In this document: positions 37,590-46,491 of the stretch, piece after piece
Layout: each line of letters opens with the position of its first letter
Position numbering within the stretch: the stretch's first letter is position 1
Assembly (NCBI RefSeq): GCF_007289895.1
Contig: NZ_CP041661.1
Coordinates: 558,001-622,000 of the forward strand
Reading direction: 5' to 3'
DNA: 64,000 nucleotides
Source of the DNA: Catenovulum sediminis
Lineage (GTDB): Bacteria > Pseudomonadota > Gammaproteobacteria > Enterobacterales > Alteromonadaceae
The notes under the pieces: generated by a model
Database searches by the model: none
What the model saw: the letters and a program-made list of their open reading frames with translations, nothing else
Told to the model about the DNA's origin: nothing
Made by a program: the position numbers and the translations under genes

Positions 37590-38249
37590 TTATTGAACCA
37601 AGACTTTCGACCAGTATTCGCCGCCTTGGCTTATATGGTCACTTAACGCTTGGATCGCGTCTTGCGGTTTTTTATTGACTAACGCAGATAAAATCTTTTC
37701 GTGTTCTTCGATGGCATGCTGACGGCGGGCTAAACTGATAGGAATGTTTCCATTCAAAGCTTGTAGTATCAGTTTATTTTTTTTCCACAAGTTAACAGCG
37801 CTCTGGTTATAGTGGTGTCTATACATTTGCCAGTGGAATTCAGTATCCAGCTCACGAAAACGCATATGCTCATCGGCATCTAAACCCCGCATTGCATACA
37901 GCACTTCGTTTAATTTAATCAAGCAGTCTTGGCTATATCTTTGGGTGTACCAATCAAATAAATAAGGTTCTAATAATTGCAAGATTTCGAAAACGTCACG
38001 CATGGTTTGATAAGTGAATTTGGCGACTCTGGCCCCACTGTTTTTTTGCGAGCTGACAAACCCTTCACCTTCTAACTGTTTGATCGCCTCGCGAATGGGG
38101 TTGATAGAGGTTTGATAACGCTTCGCCAATTGAGTGGTCACTAACCTATCACCACTGACGTAAACGCCTCGCGCAATATCCGCAAGGATTTGTGCGTACA
38201 CTTTGTTATCGTGTTCAAAAAAGTCTCTAAAATAATCGCTGTCGGACAT
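37590..38249 (-). CDS. GntR-family regulator with FCD domain
   Basis: 219-residue regulator with an N-terminal winged HTH (LVTTQLAKRYQTSINPIREAIKQLEGEGFV) and an all-helical FCD ligand domain that usually binds a sugar acid through metal-bound His. It heads the minus-strand catabolic cluster, 22 bases before the dehydratase. ATG 38249 (MSDSDYF) has GGCAGG upstream; ATG 38279 has none. It probably autoregulates through TTGTTAACAA at 38310 and may control the other sites. Confidence 0.87.
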   Translation of the reverse strand: MSDSDYFRDFFEHDNKVYAQILADIARGVYVSGDRLVTTQLAKRYQTSINPIREAIKQLEGEGFVSSQKNSGARVAKFTYQTMRDVFEILQLLEPYLFDWYTQRYSQDCLIKLNEVLYAMRGLDADEHMRFRELDTEFHWQMYRHHYNQSAVNLWKKNKLILQALNGNIPISLARRQHAIEEHEKILSALVNKKPQDAIQALSDHISQGGEYWSKVLVQ

Positions 38250-38309
38250 ATTGCGTACAACCTGCCTTAAATTACACATAATCTTTAACTAGATTACACT
38301 CAAAAACTA

Positions 38310-38319
38310 TTGTTAACAA
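38310..38319. promoter_or_regulatory. Candidate GntR operator upstream of gntR
   Basis: Perfect palindrome TTGTTAACAA in the 504-base divergent region 38280-38783, which otherwise holds only A/T-rich sequence and the receptor promoter. Confidence 0.5.
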
Positions 38320-38645
38320 TATATAATTTAATGTTTTATACTTTTTAAAATTAATTATAATGATTTAACAGTGACAGAGAATAAATAAAATAAAACATAA
38401 AAAACATCAATTTCAATAGCTTACAAAGTTAAAGCAAAGAAAAAACAAATCCAAAAACAAACAAAACTCAAAATACTGTTTACAATTAATACTTGACACA
38501 ACATGTTAACTAAAAGTAAATATAAAAAGGAAAGTGAAAGTGCGTGGATAAATTTTGATCTAAATGGTCGCAATTTTTTAGCGCACAGAGGAATAAAAAG
38601 CGATAAATCAAAACAAGATCTGGAAACCTAGCATTACATTGAATA

Positions 38646-38655
38646 TTGTTGACAA
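38646..38655. promoter_or_regulatory. Candidate operator upstream of the TonB receptor
   Basis: TTGTTGACAA, one mismatch from the gntR palindrome, about 130 bases before the receptor start. TTGACA here could also be a -35 element. Confidence 0.4.
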
Positions 38656-38783
38656 CCAACACTTGACAAATGTAGGCAATAAACAGTAATAATGTTACTG
38701 AGATGTTTGTATGGCTGGAACTACAAACAACACAGCCTGGAAGTTAGACACTCAATACTTAAAATAAACAAGAGGATTCAAAA

Positions 38784-41540
38784 ATGCGTCACAGCATGTT
38801 TAAACTCAACACCGTGCTAATTTCAATGTTAGCCGCATCTGGGTTCACAACAACCGCTCAAGCACAACAATCACAAGCTGATGATCCAGAAATAATTCAA
38901 GTTACCGGTATTCGTAGCTCTCTTAATAAATCTGCAGCGATTAAACGAGATGCATCCGGCGTAGTCGATGCGATTTCAGCCGAAGATATTGGTAAATTCC
39001 CAGATACTAACCTTGCCGAATCACTACAACGTATTACCGGTGTTTCAATTGACCGGACCAATGGTGAAGGCAACCAAGTAACCGTTCGTGGTTTTGGCCC
39101 TAGTTTTAACCTCGTGACGTTAAATGGTCGTCAGATGCCCCGTTCTTCTTCGCTGTTAGACGATGGCATCCCACGCAACTTTAATTTTAGAGAAATATCC
39201 GCAGAATCCGTATCAGGTGTAGAAGTTCATAAATCAGGTAAAGCGCATGTATACTCTGGAGGTATAGGTTCAACGATTAACGTAACCACAGCCCGTCCGT
39301 TTGACCACCCAGGATTCAAAGCGGTAGCAAGTGCCAAAGCGGTCATGGATACTAGCAACAAAGACGGTCGAGATATCACGCCTGAATTGTTTGCCATGGT
39401 TAGCAACAATATGGATGGCGTTTTTGGTATTTCTTTGTCTTTATCACATGCTGAGCGTGATAGCGGAAAAGAACGCGCCGGTGCGGATATGAATTGGGGA
39501 AATGGTAGTAACAATGTTAACACCAGTGCGATAGATACAAGTAAAAACCCAACGAAAAAGGTATGGGCGCCTTTTACCTCAAGTGTGGATGTCTCGAATA
39601 CAGAACGAACCCGTCAGAATGGTCAGTTGGTTTTGCAATTTGCGCCAACAGATGACTTAGTTGCGACGCTAGATTATACGCTCACACGTTTTGAACAAAA
39701 AACGCAAATGAACCGCATGAGTTTATGGTTTGACAGCCCAACAGGCACCGCTGACAGCAACGGTACACTAACCAACGCGGTGCAAACTGGCGATGAGCTC
39801 AACTTTTGGGCATGGGATTATTTTGAAAAAACCGAAGGGGATTCTTTAGGTTTAAACCTTGAATGGCATGCCACCGATTCATTAAAATTCACCTTTGATG
39901 CACATGACTCAACATCTGAATCAAACCCAGATGGCACAAACTCTGAAAATTTAGCCAACCTAGCCAACCCGGGTAAATTGGTCGATTACACAGTTGATTT
40001 CTCGGGTGAAATTCCGGGTATCACAATAGACGATTCGGCACTAGCAGGCGGCGCATTTAACAAAGATAATATTATTCCCGATCTATTCCAAACACGTGGC
40101 TTCCAAATCAAAAATAATATTAAGCAATATAATTTACAAGGTGAATGGGAACTAGACGCAGGTGCTTTATCAAAAGTTAACTTTGGAGTGTCGAATACCA
40201 CTTACGCTGTAGATACCAAACAATTTGGTACTTTTGCTTTTGTTACAGATTTAGATATCTCAGGCTTAGATTTAACCTTTAAATCAACATCAGGTATGTT
40301 GGATGCATTTTCAGCCAATGGAAATATCTTTCCACAAATACCTCGCTATCAAGCATCTCAGTTTATTGAGTTAACGAAAGATCAAGATTTATTCTTCCAA
40401 GTTGCTCCAACGTTAAATGGTATAGAAGAAAAAACTAACGCAGCTTTTGTGTCTGCTGATTTTAATTTAGCTGCGGGCAATATGGATGTCTCAATCAATA
40501 CCGGGCTCCGTTATGAACAAACTGACGTAACGGCCTACTCAGTACAAGAAGGCATTACCGCACTGCAATATTTTCATGTAGAGGAATTAAAAGCTGTACT
40601 TGACGGCAAACCGGTTGCTCAAAATTTAGAGGGTGATTACGACGCCTTGTTGCCTAATATTGATGTAAAAGTAGATTTAACTGACGAGTTAGTGGCCCGA
40701 GCTTCATACAGCAAAACCATCACACGTAGTGATATTGCGTCTATGTTCCCGTCTACTAACTTAATCGCACCACGACCAGGCGGACCTTATAACGCAAGTC
40801 AAGGTAACCCTAATTTATTACCGTTCGAATCAGACAATATCGATTTGTCGCTAGAATATTATTACGGCGATGCCAGTTATATCTCGGTTGGCTATTTTGT
40901 TAAAGATGTAGACAACTTTATTGGTTCTTCGTTGGAAAAACGCACAATCAATAATGTAGATGGTAACCCTTTAACCGATCCAAGTGTGAATCCAGCACCG
41001 GGTTGTCCTGACTCAGACATACCAACCCCGGCGTGTTTTGGGGACGAGAGCGATCCAGTTATCACTTGGGATGTCACAACAAACGGCAATATGGCTAAAG
41101 CAAAAGTCGATGGTTGGGAATTAAATGTACAACATATGTTTGCTCAATCTGGCTTTGGTGCGATTGCCAACTATACCCTTGTGGATGCCGACGTCGCATA
41201 CAACCCATTTAACCTTGAATCACAAATGGCACTAGAGGGTTTAAGCGACTCTGCAAACTTAGTTGCTTTCTACGACGACAATGGTATTCAAGCACGTATT
41301 GCTTACAACTGGCGTGATGAATTCCTAAAACGTGGTGGTGCAAATCCGATTCATGTTGAGGCTTATGGACAGATCGACGCAAACGCAAGTTATGAAATTA
41401 ACGACAATATTTCTGTGTTTGTTGAAGCACTGAATATTACGGACGAAGGTACACGCAGTTACGAGCGTTTCCCTGAGCAAGTATTAAGTGCGGAACAATT
41501 TGGCCCACGATTTAACTTAGGTGTGCGCGCATCATTCTAA
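38784..41540 (+). CDS. TonB-dependent receptor for galactan oligosaccharides
   Basis: 918-residue outer-membrane receptor. Signal peptide ends TAQA-Q; the TonB box/plug has EIIQVTGIRSSLNKSAAIKR, DAISAEDIGKFPDTNLAESLQRITGVSIDR and RGFGPSFNLVTLNGRQMP; the barrel ends NLGVRASF. This is the large type common in carbohydrate loci of Alteromonadales and Caulobacterales. Neighbouring agarases suggest uptake of agar or porphyran oligosaccharides. AGAGG stands before the ATG, and a hairpin terminator follows. Confidence 0.92.
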   Translation: MRHSMFKLNTVLISMLAASGFTTTAQAQQSQADDPEIIQVTGIRSSLNKSAAIKRDASGVVDAISAEDIGKFPDTNLAESLQRITGVSIDRTNGEGNQVTVRGFGPSFNLVTLNGRQMPRSSSLLDDGIPRNFNFREISAESVSGVEVHKSGKAHVYSGGIGSTINVTTARPFDHPGFKAVASAKAVMDTSNKDGRDITPELFAMVSNNMDGVFGISLSLSHAERDSGKERAGADMNWGNGSNNVNTSAIDTSKNPTKKVWAPFTSSVDVSNTERTRQNGQLVLQFAPTDDLVATLDYTLTRFEQKTQMNRMSLWFDSPTGTADSNGTLTNAVQTGDELNFWAWDYFEKTEGDSLGLNLEWHATDSLKFTFDAHDSTSESNPDGTNSENLANLANPGKLVDYTVDFSGEIPGITIDDSALAGGAFNKDNIIPDLFQTRGFQIKNNIKQYNLQGEWELDAGALSKVNFGVSNTTYAVDTKQFGTFAFVTDLDISGLDLTFKSTSGMLDAFSANGNIFPQIPRYQASQFIELTKDQDLFFQVAPTLNGIEEKTNAAFVSADFNLAAGNMDVSINTGLRYEQTDVTAYSVQEGITALQYFHVEELKAVLDGKPVAQNLEGDYDALLPNIDVKVDLTDELVARASYSKTITRSDIASMFPSTNLIAPRPGGPYNASQGNPNLLPFESDNIDLSLEYYYGDASYISVGYFVKDVDNFIGSSLEKRTINNVDGNPLTDPSVNPAPGCPDSDIPTPACFGDESDPVITWDVTTNGNMAKAKVDGWELNVQHMFAQSGFGAIANYTLVDADVAYNPFNLESQMALEGLSDSANLVAFYDDNGIQARIAYNWRDEFLKRGGANPIHVEAYGQIDANASYEINDNISVFVEALNITDEGTRSYERFPEQVLSAEQFGPRFNLGVRASF

Positions 41541-41560
41541 GTTTGTTCATTCGACAAACT

Positions 41561-41587
41561 AAAAGGAGTGCTCTGGCACTCCTTTTG
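41561..41587 (+). terminator. Intrinsic terminator after the TonB receptor
   Basis: AAAAGGAGTGC-TCTG-GCACTCCTTTT, 20 bases past the receptor stop and 20 before the next gene. It probably lowers expression of the halogenase-like gene relative to the receptor. Confidence 0.85.
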
Positions 41588-41605
41588 TTAATTTCGGATT
41601 AGTGT

Positions 41606-43162
41606 ATGAATCCAACAACAAATTCGGTTTTGATTATTGGTGGCGGCTCTGCAGGCTGGATAACCGCAGCCGTTTTAGCTTCGCAAGTTAAACAGCAGTT
41701 TGAAAAACCGATAAACATAACCCTAATAGAATCGCCAGATGTCGCCACTATAGGTGTGGGGGAAGGCACTTGGCCGACGATGCGCAAAACGCTTAAGTCG
41801 ATTGGAATTTCTGAAACAGAATTTATAAAAGAATGTGATGTTTCGTTTAAGCAGGGTGCAAAATTTGCCAAATGGCATACAGGTGAAGATGATGATTTTT
41901 ATTTTCATCCGCTCATGTTGCCACAAGGTGATGGTGATTTTGACTTAACGCCATTTTGGCAAGTTTACAAAAATGCGTCTGATTGTACGCCGTCTTTTTC
42001 AAATGCGGTATGCTCGCAAGAAGCTATTTGCCAAGCGGGGTTAGCCCCTAAAACAATTACAACCGCTGAATACGATTCGATTGCCAATTATGCGTATCAT
42101 CTAGATGCAGGCAAATTTGCCAAACTACTAAAAAAGCACTGCATAGAAAAATTAGGTGTGGTTTATACCCAAGATCACATAACTGATGTAAATGCAGATC
42201 AAGAAGACTTTATCCATTCTGTAACGACTAAAAATTTAGGCGCTATTAAAGCTGACTTTTTTATCGACTGTAGCGGTTTTAGCAGCCTAATAATCGATAA
42301 ACATTACCAAATTCCGTTTAATAATTGCCAGCATGTTTTGTTTGCTGATTCTGCAATTGCAACGCAAGTGCCCTATCCGGATCCAATGTCACCTATTGCT
42401 TCACACACTATTTCTACCGCGCAAGCAAACGGTTGGATTTGGGATATCGGCTTACCCACGCGTCGGGGGGTTGGTTATGTTTATTCAAGTCACTATCAAA
42501 CGGATGATCAAGCACTCGAGGTGCTCAAATCAAATTTAACACTTGATGAAACCAGTCAACTCAACTTCAAAAAAATTAAATTCACCCCAGGGCATAGAGA
42601 AAAATTTTGGCATAAAAATGCAGTTGCTATCGGTATGGCCGCCGGTTTTTTAGAACCACTTGAAGCGTCTGCACTAGTACTTATTGAAATTTCAGCGCAA
42701 ATGATAGCCGAACAATTCCCAGTTAATCGCCAATCAATGCTGGGGCTGGCAAACCAATATAACCAAACGTCCTTGTACCGATGGCAACGTATTATCGACT
42801 TTTTGAAATTGCATTACGTCTTAAGTAATAGGCCAGAAAAATTCTGGCAGGATAATCGCAACCCTGAATCGATACCCAAATCACTGAGTGCCTTGTTGGA
42901 TTTATGGCAACACATGCCGCCGTATGATCAACAATTTCCGCATGCTGTAGAGGTATTTCCGGCGGCTAGTTACCGCTATGTGCTGTTCGGTATGGGCTTT
43001 CAAACCCGGTTAACTGACCATGGACTCAATTTGACCGCAAAAACACACGCTGATGAGCATTTTCAAAACAACCAGATTGCCACCGACCAATTAATACAGT
43101 CTTTACCCAATAACCGAGTTTTACTGCAGCAAATTTACCAATACGGTTTGCAAAAAATTTAA
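41606..43162 (+). CDS. Tryptophan-halogenase-family flavoprotein
   Basis: 518-residue protein with the FAD motif VLIIGGGSAGWITAAVLAS and the halogenase-like GVGEGTWPTMRKTLKSIG. The diagnostic WxWxIP motif reads WIWDIG, so the last Pro is replaced. Such genes often sit between a TonB receptor and SapC in PULs of marine gammaproteobacteria; halogenation there has not been established, to my knowledge. Eight bases separate it from the SapC gene. Confidence 0.87.
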   Translation: MNPTTNSVLIIGGGSAGWITAAVLASQVKQQFEKPINITLIESPDVATIGVGEGTWPTMRKTLKSIGISETEFIKECDVSFKQGAKFAKWHTGEDDDFYFHPLMLPQGDGDFDLTPFWQVYKNASDCTPSFSNAVCSQEAICQAGLAPKTITTAEYDSIANYAYHLDAGKFAKLLKKHCIEKLGVVYTQDHITDVNADQEDFIHSVTTKNLGAIKADFFIDCSGFSSLIIDKHYQIPFNNCQHVLFADSAIATQVPYPDPMSPIASHTISTAQANGWIWDIGLPTRRGVGYVYSSHYQTDDQALEVLKSNLTLDETSQLNFKKIKFTPGHREKFWHKNAVAIGMAAGFLEPLEASALVLIEISAQMIAEQFPVNRQSMLGLANQYNQTSLYRWQRIIDFLKLHYVLSNRPEKFWQDNRNPESIPKSLSALLDLWQHMPPYDQQFPHAVEVFPAASYRYVLFGMGFQTRLTDHGLNLTAKTHADEHFQNNQIATDQLIQSLPNNRVLLQQIYQYGLQKI

Positions 43163-43170
43163 GGAATATT

Positions 43171-43893
43171 ATGAGTGATTATCAAATTTTAGACCCGAAG
43201 ACTCATGCTAAATTAACGGTTGAACCGGCGCTTATCTTTGCCAATGCACATCATCAATTTGCACCTATTTGTTTAGCAGAGGTGCCACAGATAGCGGTCA
43301 ATTACCCAATTTTTATTGCTAAACACCCGAATACAGGACAATTTGGCTTGCAAGCTATGCTTGGATTAAATGCGCAAGAAAACTTGTTTTTACAAGAAAA
43401 TACCTGGCAAAGCGCTTATGTACCACTTTATTTTGCAACACAACCTTTTCGCTTAAGCGTTGAGCAAAACGATTTAAGCAATGCAAAAGTTACAGTTGAC
43501 GTTGAACATGCCAGTGTACAGGCTGAAACCGGTGACGCTCTGTTTGATAAAAATTCGAATCAATCCGACATACTCAAAAAAGCTATCGCCTCATTACAAC
43601 AGTTGTTTGCCTCTATTCAACATAACCAAAACTTTTTTAATACGCTGAGTAATTATGAATTACTAGAGCGCGTGCAGTTAAACATCAATGCAAATTACAG
43701 CAGCAATTTATCTACAAGCGCGCTGTACAACATCAATGAACGGGCGCTGAATAAACTATCATCTGCACAAACGCATGAACTCCATCAATCAGGATATTTG
43801 GCGGCATGCTACTTAATTCTCGCTTCAAAACTTAAGGTTCAATCACTAATAAACTTAAAACAACACAAACTACACGAGGTCGAAAATGCGTAA
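43171..43893 (+). CDS. SapC family protein
   Basis: 240-residue protein of the SapC family (HHQFAPICLAEVPQIAVNYPIFIAKHPNTGQFGLQAMLGL). It is named after a Campylobacter surface-layer-linked protein; its function in PULs is unknown. Its end overlaps the following GH50 start by eight bases. Confidence 0.85.
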   Translation: MSDYQILDPKTHAKLTVEPALIFANAHHQFAPICLAEVPQIAVNYPIFIAKHPNTGQFGLQAMLGLNAQENLFLQENTWQSAYVPLYFATQPFRLSVEQNDLSNAKVTVDVEHASVQAETGDALFDKNSNQSDILKKAIASLQQLFASIQHNQNFFNTLSNYELLERVQLNINANYSSNLSTSALYNINERALNKLSSAQTHELHQSGYLAACYLILASKLKVQSLINLKQHKLHEVENA

Positions 43894-46222
43894 ACTCCCC
43901 ATTGCAGCAATGTTATCTGCAATATTATTAACAGCTTGTGACAACAACAGCTCACAAACGCAAAACACTGAAGTGACTGCCAGCCAGCCACTTGCAGTTA
44001 TATGGAATGGCACAGAAAGCGCCGGTGTTAAAATAGGAAGTTGGGGAGCAGAAACCAAACTGACTAACAATGGCGTAAAAGTTGATTATCAATCTGATCA
44101 TTACCGCCCTTCTGTTAAGTTCCACCCTGAGAAACCCTGGGATTGGTCAAATTATTCTGAGTTTAACATTGCGGTTGATATTAAAAACTTATCCGATGAA
44201 TCAGTTCAGGTATACATCTCACTCACCGATGAAGCCGGCGTAAAAGAAGATATGGAAATTACGGGTAGCCGCGCCCGTTCTCTAACCCGTGCGGTTAACT
44301 TGGGTAAAGGTGAAGAAGGCACTTACTTTTTAATCATCGAAGGAAAATTCGTTGATACAGATGCTGGCATCAGAGAAAAACCACTACCTTGGCAAACAGA
44401 CGAAGAAATGTTTGTCACGCGTTTTGGTAAAAAAGTGGACTTAAGCCGAATTACGGAAGTCGCATTTTTTGTCCGAGGCAACTTATCGGATAAACAAATT
44501 GAAATCAACAATATACGACTGCGTGCCAATCCAGAATATAACAAAGATTATTTACGCAATCTGGTGGATAAATTTGGTCAAAATGCCAAACAAGATTACC
44601 CACATAAAATCGATGATCTAAAAGAATTAAAAAATGCTGCCAACCAAGAGCTAGCAGAATTAAAATCAGGTGGCTTAATGGCCGACCGTTCACGTTTTGG
44701 CGGCTGGAAAAATGGCCCTAAACTCGAATCGACCGGGTATTTCAGAGTTGAAAAAATAGACGGCCGCTGGTGGATGGTTGATCCCGACGGTTACCTGTTT
44801 TTCTCACACGGGCCGGCTAACGTTCGTATGGCTAACTTAACCACCCTAACGGGTATCGATTTTAAAGATGAAAAAGTCAGATATATTGACCCAACACGGG
44901 TTACACCAGAAGATTCCGTCGGTATTGTGTCTGTTTCTGATGAAATTAGAAAAACTAAGTACGTATCTTCTGAACTACGCCATAACATGTTTACTTGGTT
45001 GCCGGATTATGATGATCCAATGGCCAAACACTACAGCTATCGTCGTGAAGTACACAAGGGTCCACTTAAATCAGGTGAAACTTTTAGTTTTTACCGAGCG
45101 AATCTAGAAAGAAGATATGGCGATAACTTTGAAGAAAAGTGGCAGCAAGTAACACTGGATCGTATGAATAACTGGGGCTTCACCTCATTTGGTAACTGGG
45201 TTGATCCGGCATTTTATCCTAATCAACAAGTCCCTTATTTCGCCAATGGCTGGATAATAGGTGATTTTAAAACCTTATCATCCGAGCATGATGTTTGGGC
45301 ACCTTTACCAGATCCTTTCGATCCAGAATTTGCCCGACGTGCAAAAATTACAATTGATGTCATCGCTGAAGAAATTAAAGGTTCACCTTGGTGCGCCGGT
45401 ATTTTCATTGATAACGAAAAAAGCTGGGGTATGCCAGAAGGCACCATTGATCAGCGTTATGGTGTCATTATCAGTACCTTGGCGCGCAGTGATGCCGACA
45501 GCCCAACTAAAGCACACTTTACTGAATATCTAAAAGGCAAACATAATAGTATTGAGCAATTCAATAAAGCTTGGGGTTTAGATCTTGCCAACTGGCAAGC
45601 GGTAAGCCAAGGCGTTAAATTATCCGCCCCATATACGGATGCATTGACCGCTGATTTATCTTATATGCTTGAATCTTTATCTGATCAATACTTTAAAGTT
45701 GTCCACGATACATTAGAAAAAGCATTGCCAAATCACTTATATATGGGCGCTCGCATGGCCAACTTCGGTATGCCAAAAGAAACCATCAAAGCATCAGTTA
45801 CCTACTCAGATGTGCTATCGTTCAATATTTATGAAGAAGGTGTACAACCGGAAGAATGGGGCTTTTTAACCGAAATTGATTTACCGGTTGTAATTGGCGA
45901 ATTCCATATTGGCTCGACGACAGATGCAGGCTTATTCCACGCAGGTTTAGTGCAATCAGACAATCAGGCAGATCGCGCACAAATGTATTTAGATTATATG
46001 CATAGTGTTGTTGCCCATCCTAATTTTGTTGGCGCGCACTGGTTCCAGTATATTGACTCGCCAATTACCGGCCGGGCTTTTGATGGCGAACCTTACAATG
46101 TTGGTTTTGTTTCAACTACGGATATCCCGTATCCACACATGGTCGATGCAATTAAAGACTTTATGGGCGACATTTATCCTAAGCGTTTTAAAGGTGAATT
46201 TGATAGCCCCGAATACAAATAA
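43886..46222 (+). CDS. GH50 beta-agarase lipoprotein (second)
   Basis: 778 residues; lipobox LLTAC; N-terminal beta domain and GH50 barrel with FIDNEKSWGMP (acid/base Glu) and VIGEFHIGS (nucleophile). Starts within the last codons of sapC after GAGGTC, implying coupled translation. Strong terminator at 46292. Confidence 0.93.
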   Translation: MRKLPIAAMLSAILLTACDNNSSQTQNTEVTASQPLAVIWNGTESAGVKIGSWGAETKLTNNGVKVDYQSDHYRPSVKFHPEKPWDWSNYSEFNIAVDIKNLSDESVQVYISLTDEAGVKEDMEITGSRARSLTRAVNLGKGEEGTYFLIIEGKFVDTDAGIREKPLPWQTDEEMFVTRFGKKVDLSRITEVAFFVRGNLSDKQIEINNIRLRANPEYNKDYLRNLVDKFGQNAKQDYPHKIDDLKELKNAANQELAELKSGGLMADRSRFGGWKNGPKLESTGYFRVEKIDGRWWMVDPDGYLFFSHGPANVRMANLTTLTGIDFKDEKVRYIDPTRVTPEDSVGIVSVSDEIRKTKYVSSELRHNMFTWLPDYDDPMAKHYSYRREVHKGPLKSGETFSFYRANLERRYGDNFEEKWQQVTLDRMNNWGFTSFGNWVDPAFYPNQQVPYFANGWIIGDFKTLSSEHDVWAPLPDPFDPEFARRAKITIDVIAEEIKGSPWCAGIFIDNEKSWGMPEGTIDQRYGVIISTLARSDADSPTKAHFTEYLKGKHNSIEQFNKAWGLDLANWQAVSQGVKLSAPYTDALTADLSYMLESLSDQYFKVVHDTLEKALPNHLYMGARMANFGMPKETIKASVTYSDVLSFNIYEEGVQPEEWGFLTEIDLPVVIGEFHIGSTTDAGLFHAGLVQSDNQADRAQMYLDYMHSVVAHPNFVGAHWFQYIDSPITGRAFDGEPYNVGFVSTTDIPYPHMVDAIKDFMGDIYPKRFKGEFDSPEYK

Positions 46223-46291
46223 AGAGTTGCAAATAAAGAGTTATAAAAATAAAGCGCTATAAATTAGTGCGTTATAATATAACCGACCAAC

Positions 46292-46326
46292 AATGCCGCT
46301 CGTAAAAACAGAGCGGCATTTTTTTT
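46292..46326 (+). terminator. Intrinsic terminator after second GH50
   Basis: AATGCCGCTC and GAGCGGCATT arms with a 9-base loop and a T run. Confidence 0.92.
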
Positions 46327-46448
46327 AAATATTAATAAACTAACGGGTGATCAACCTGCATTTTAAAGCCATATATAAATAAAACCGCATGCCTTTATAG
46401 GTAAATTATTAAATTAATACTTCAAATTCGTTAATACACTCTATACAA

Positions 46449-46458
46449 TTGTTAACAG
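46449..46458. promoter_or_regulatory. Candidate operator before the sulfatase-GH50 pair
   Basis: TTGTTAACAG, one mismatch from TTGTTAACAA, 33 bases upstream of the sulfatase start and after a terminator, so it marks a new transcription unit. Confidence 0.42.
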
Positions 46459-46491
46459 TTATCAATCCATGCAATTGCAACAAGGGTTAAA

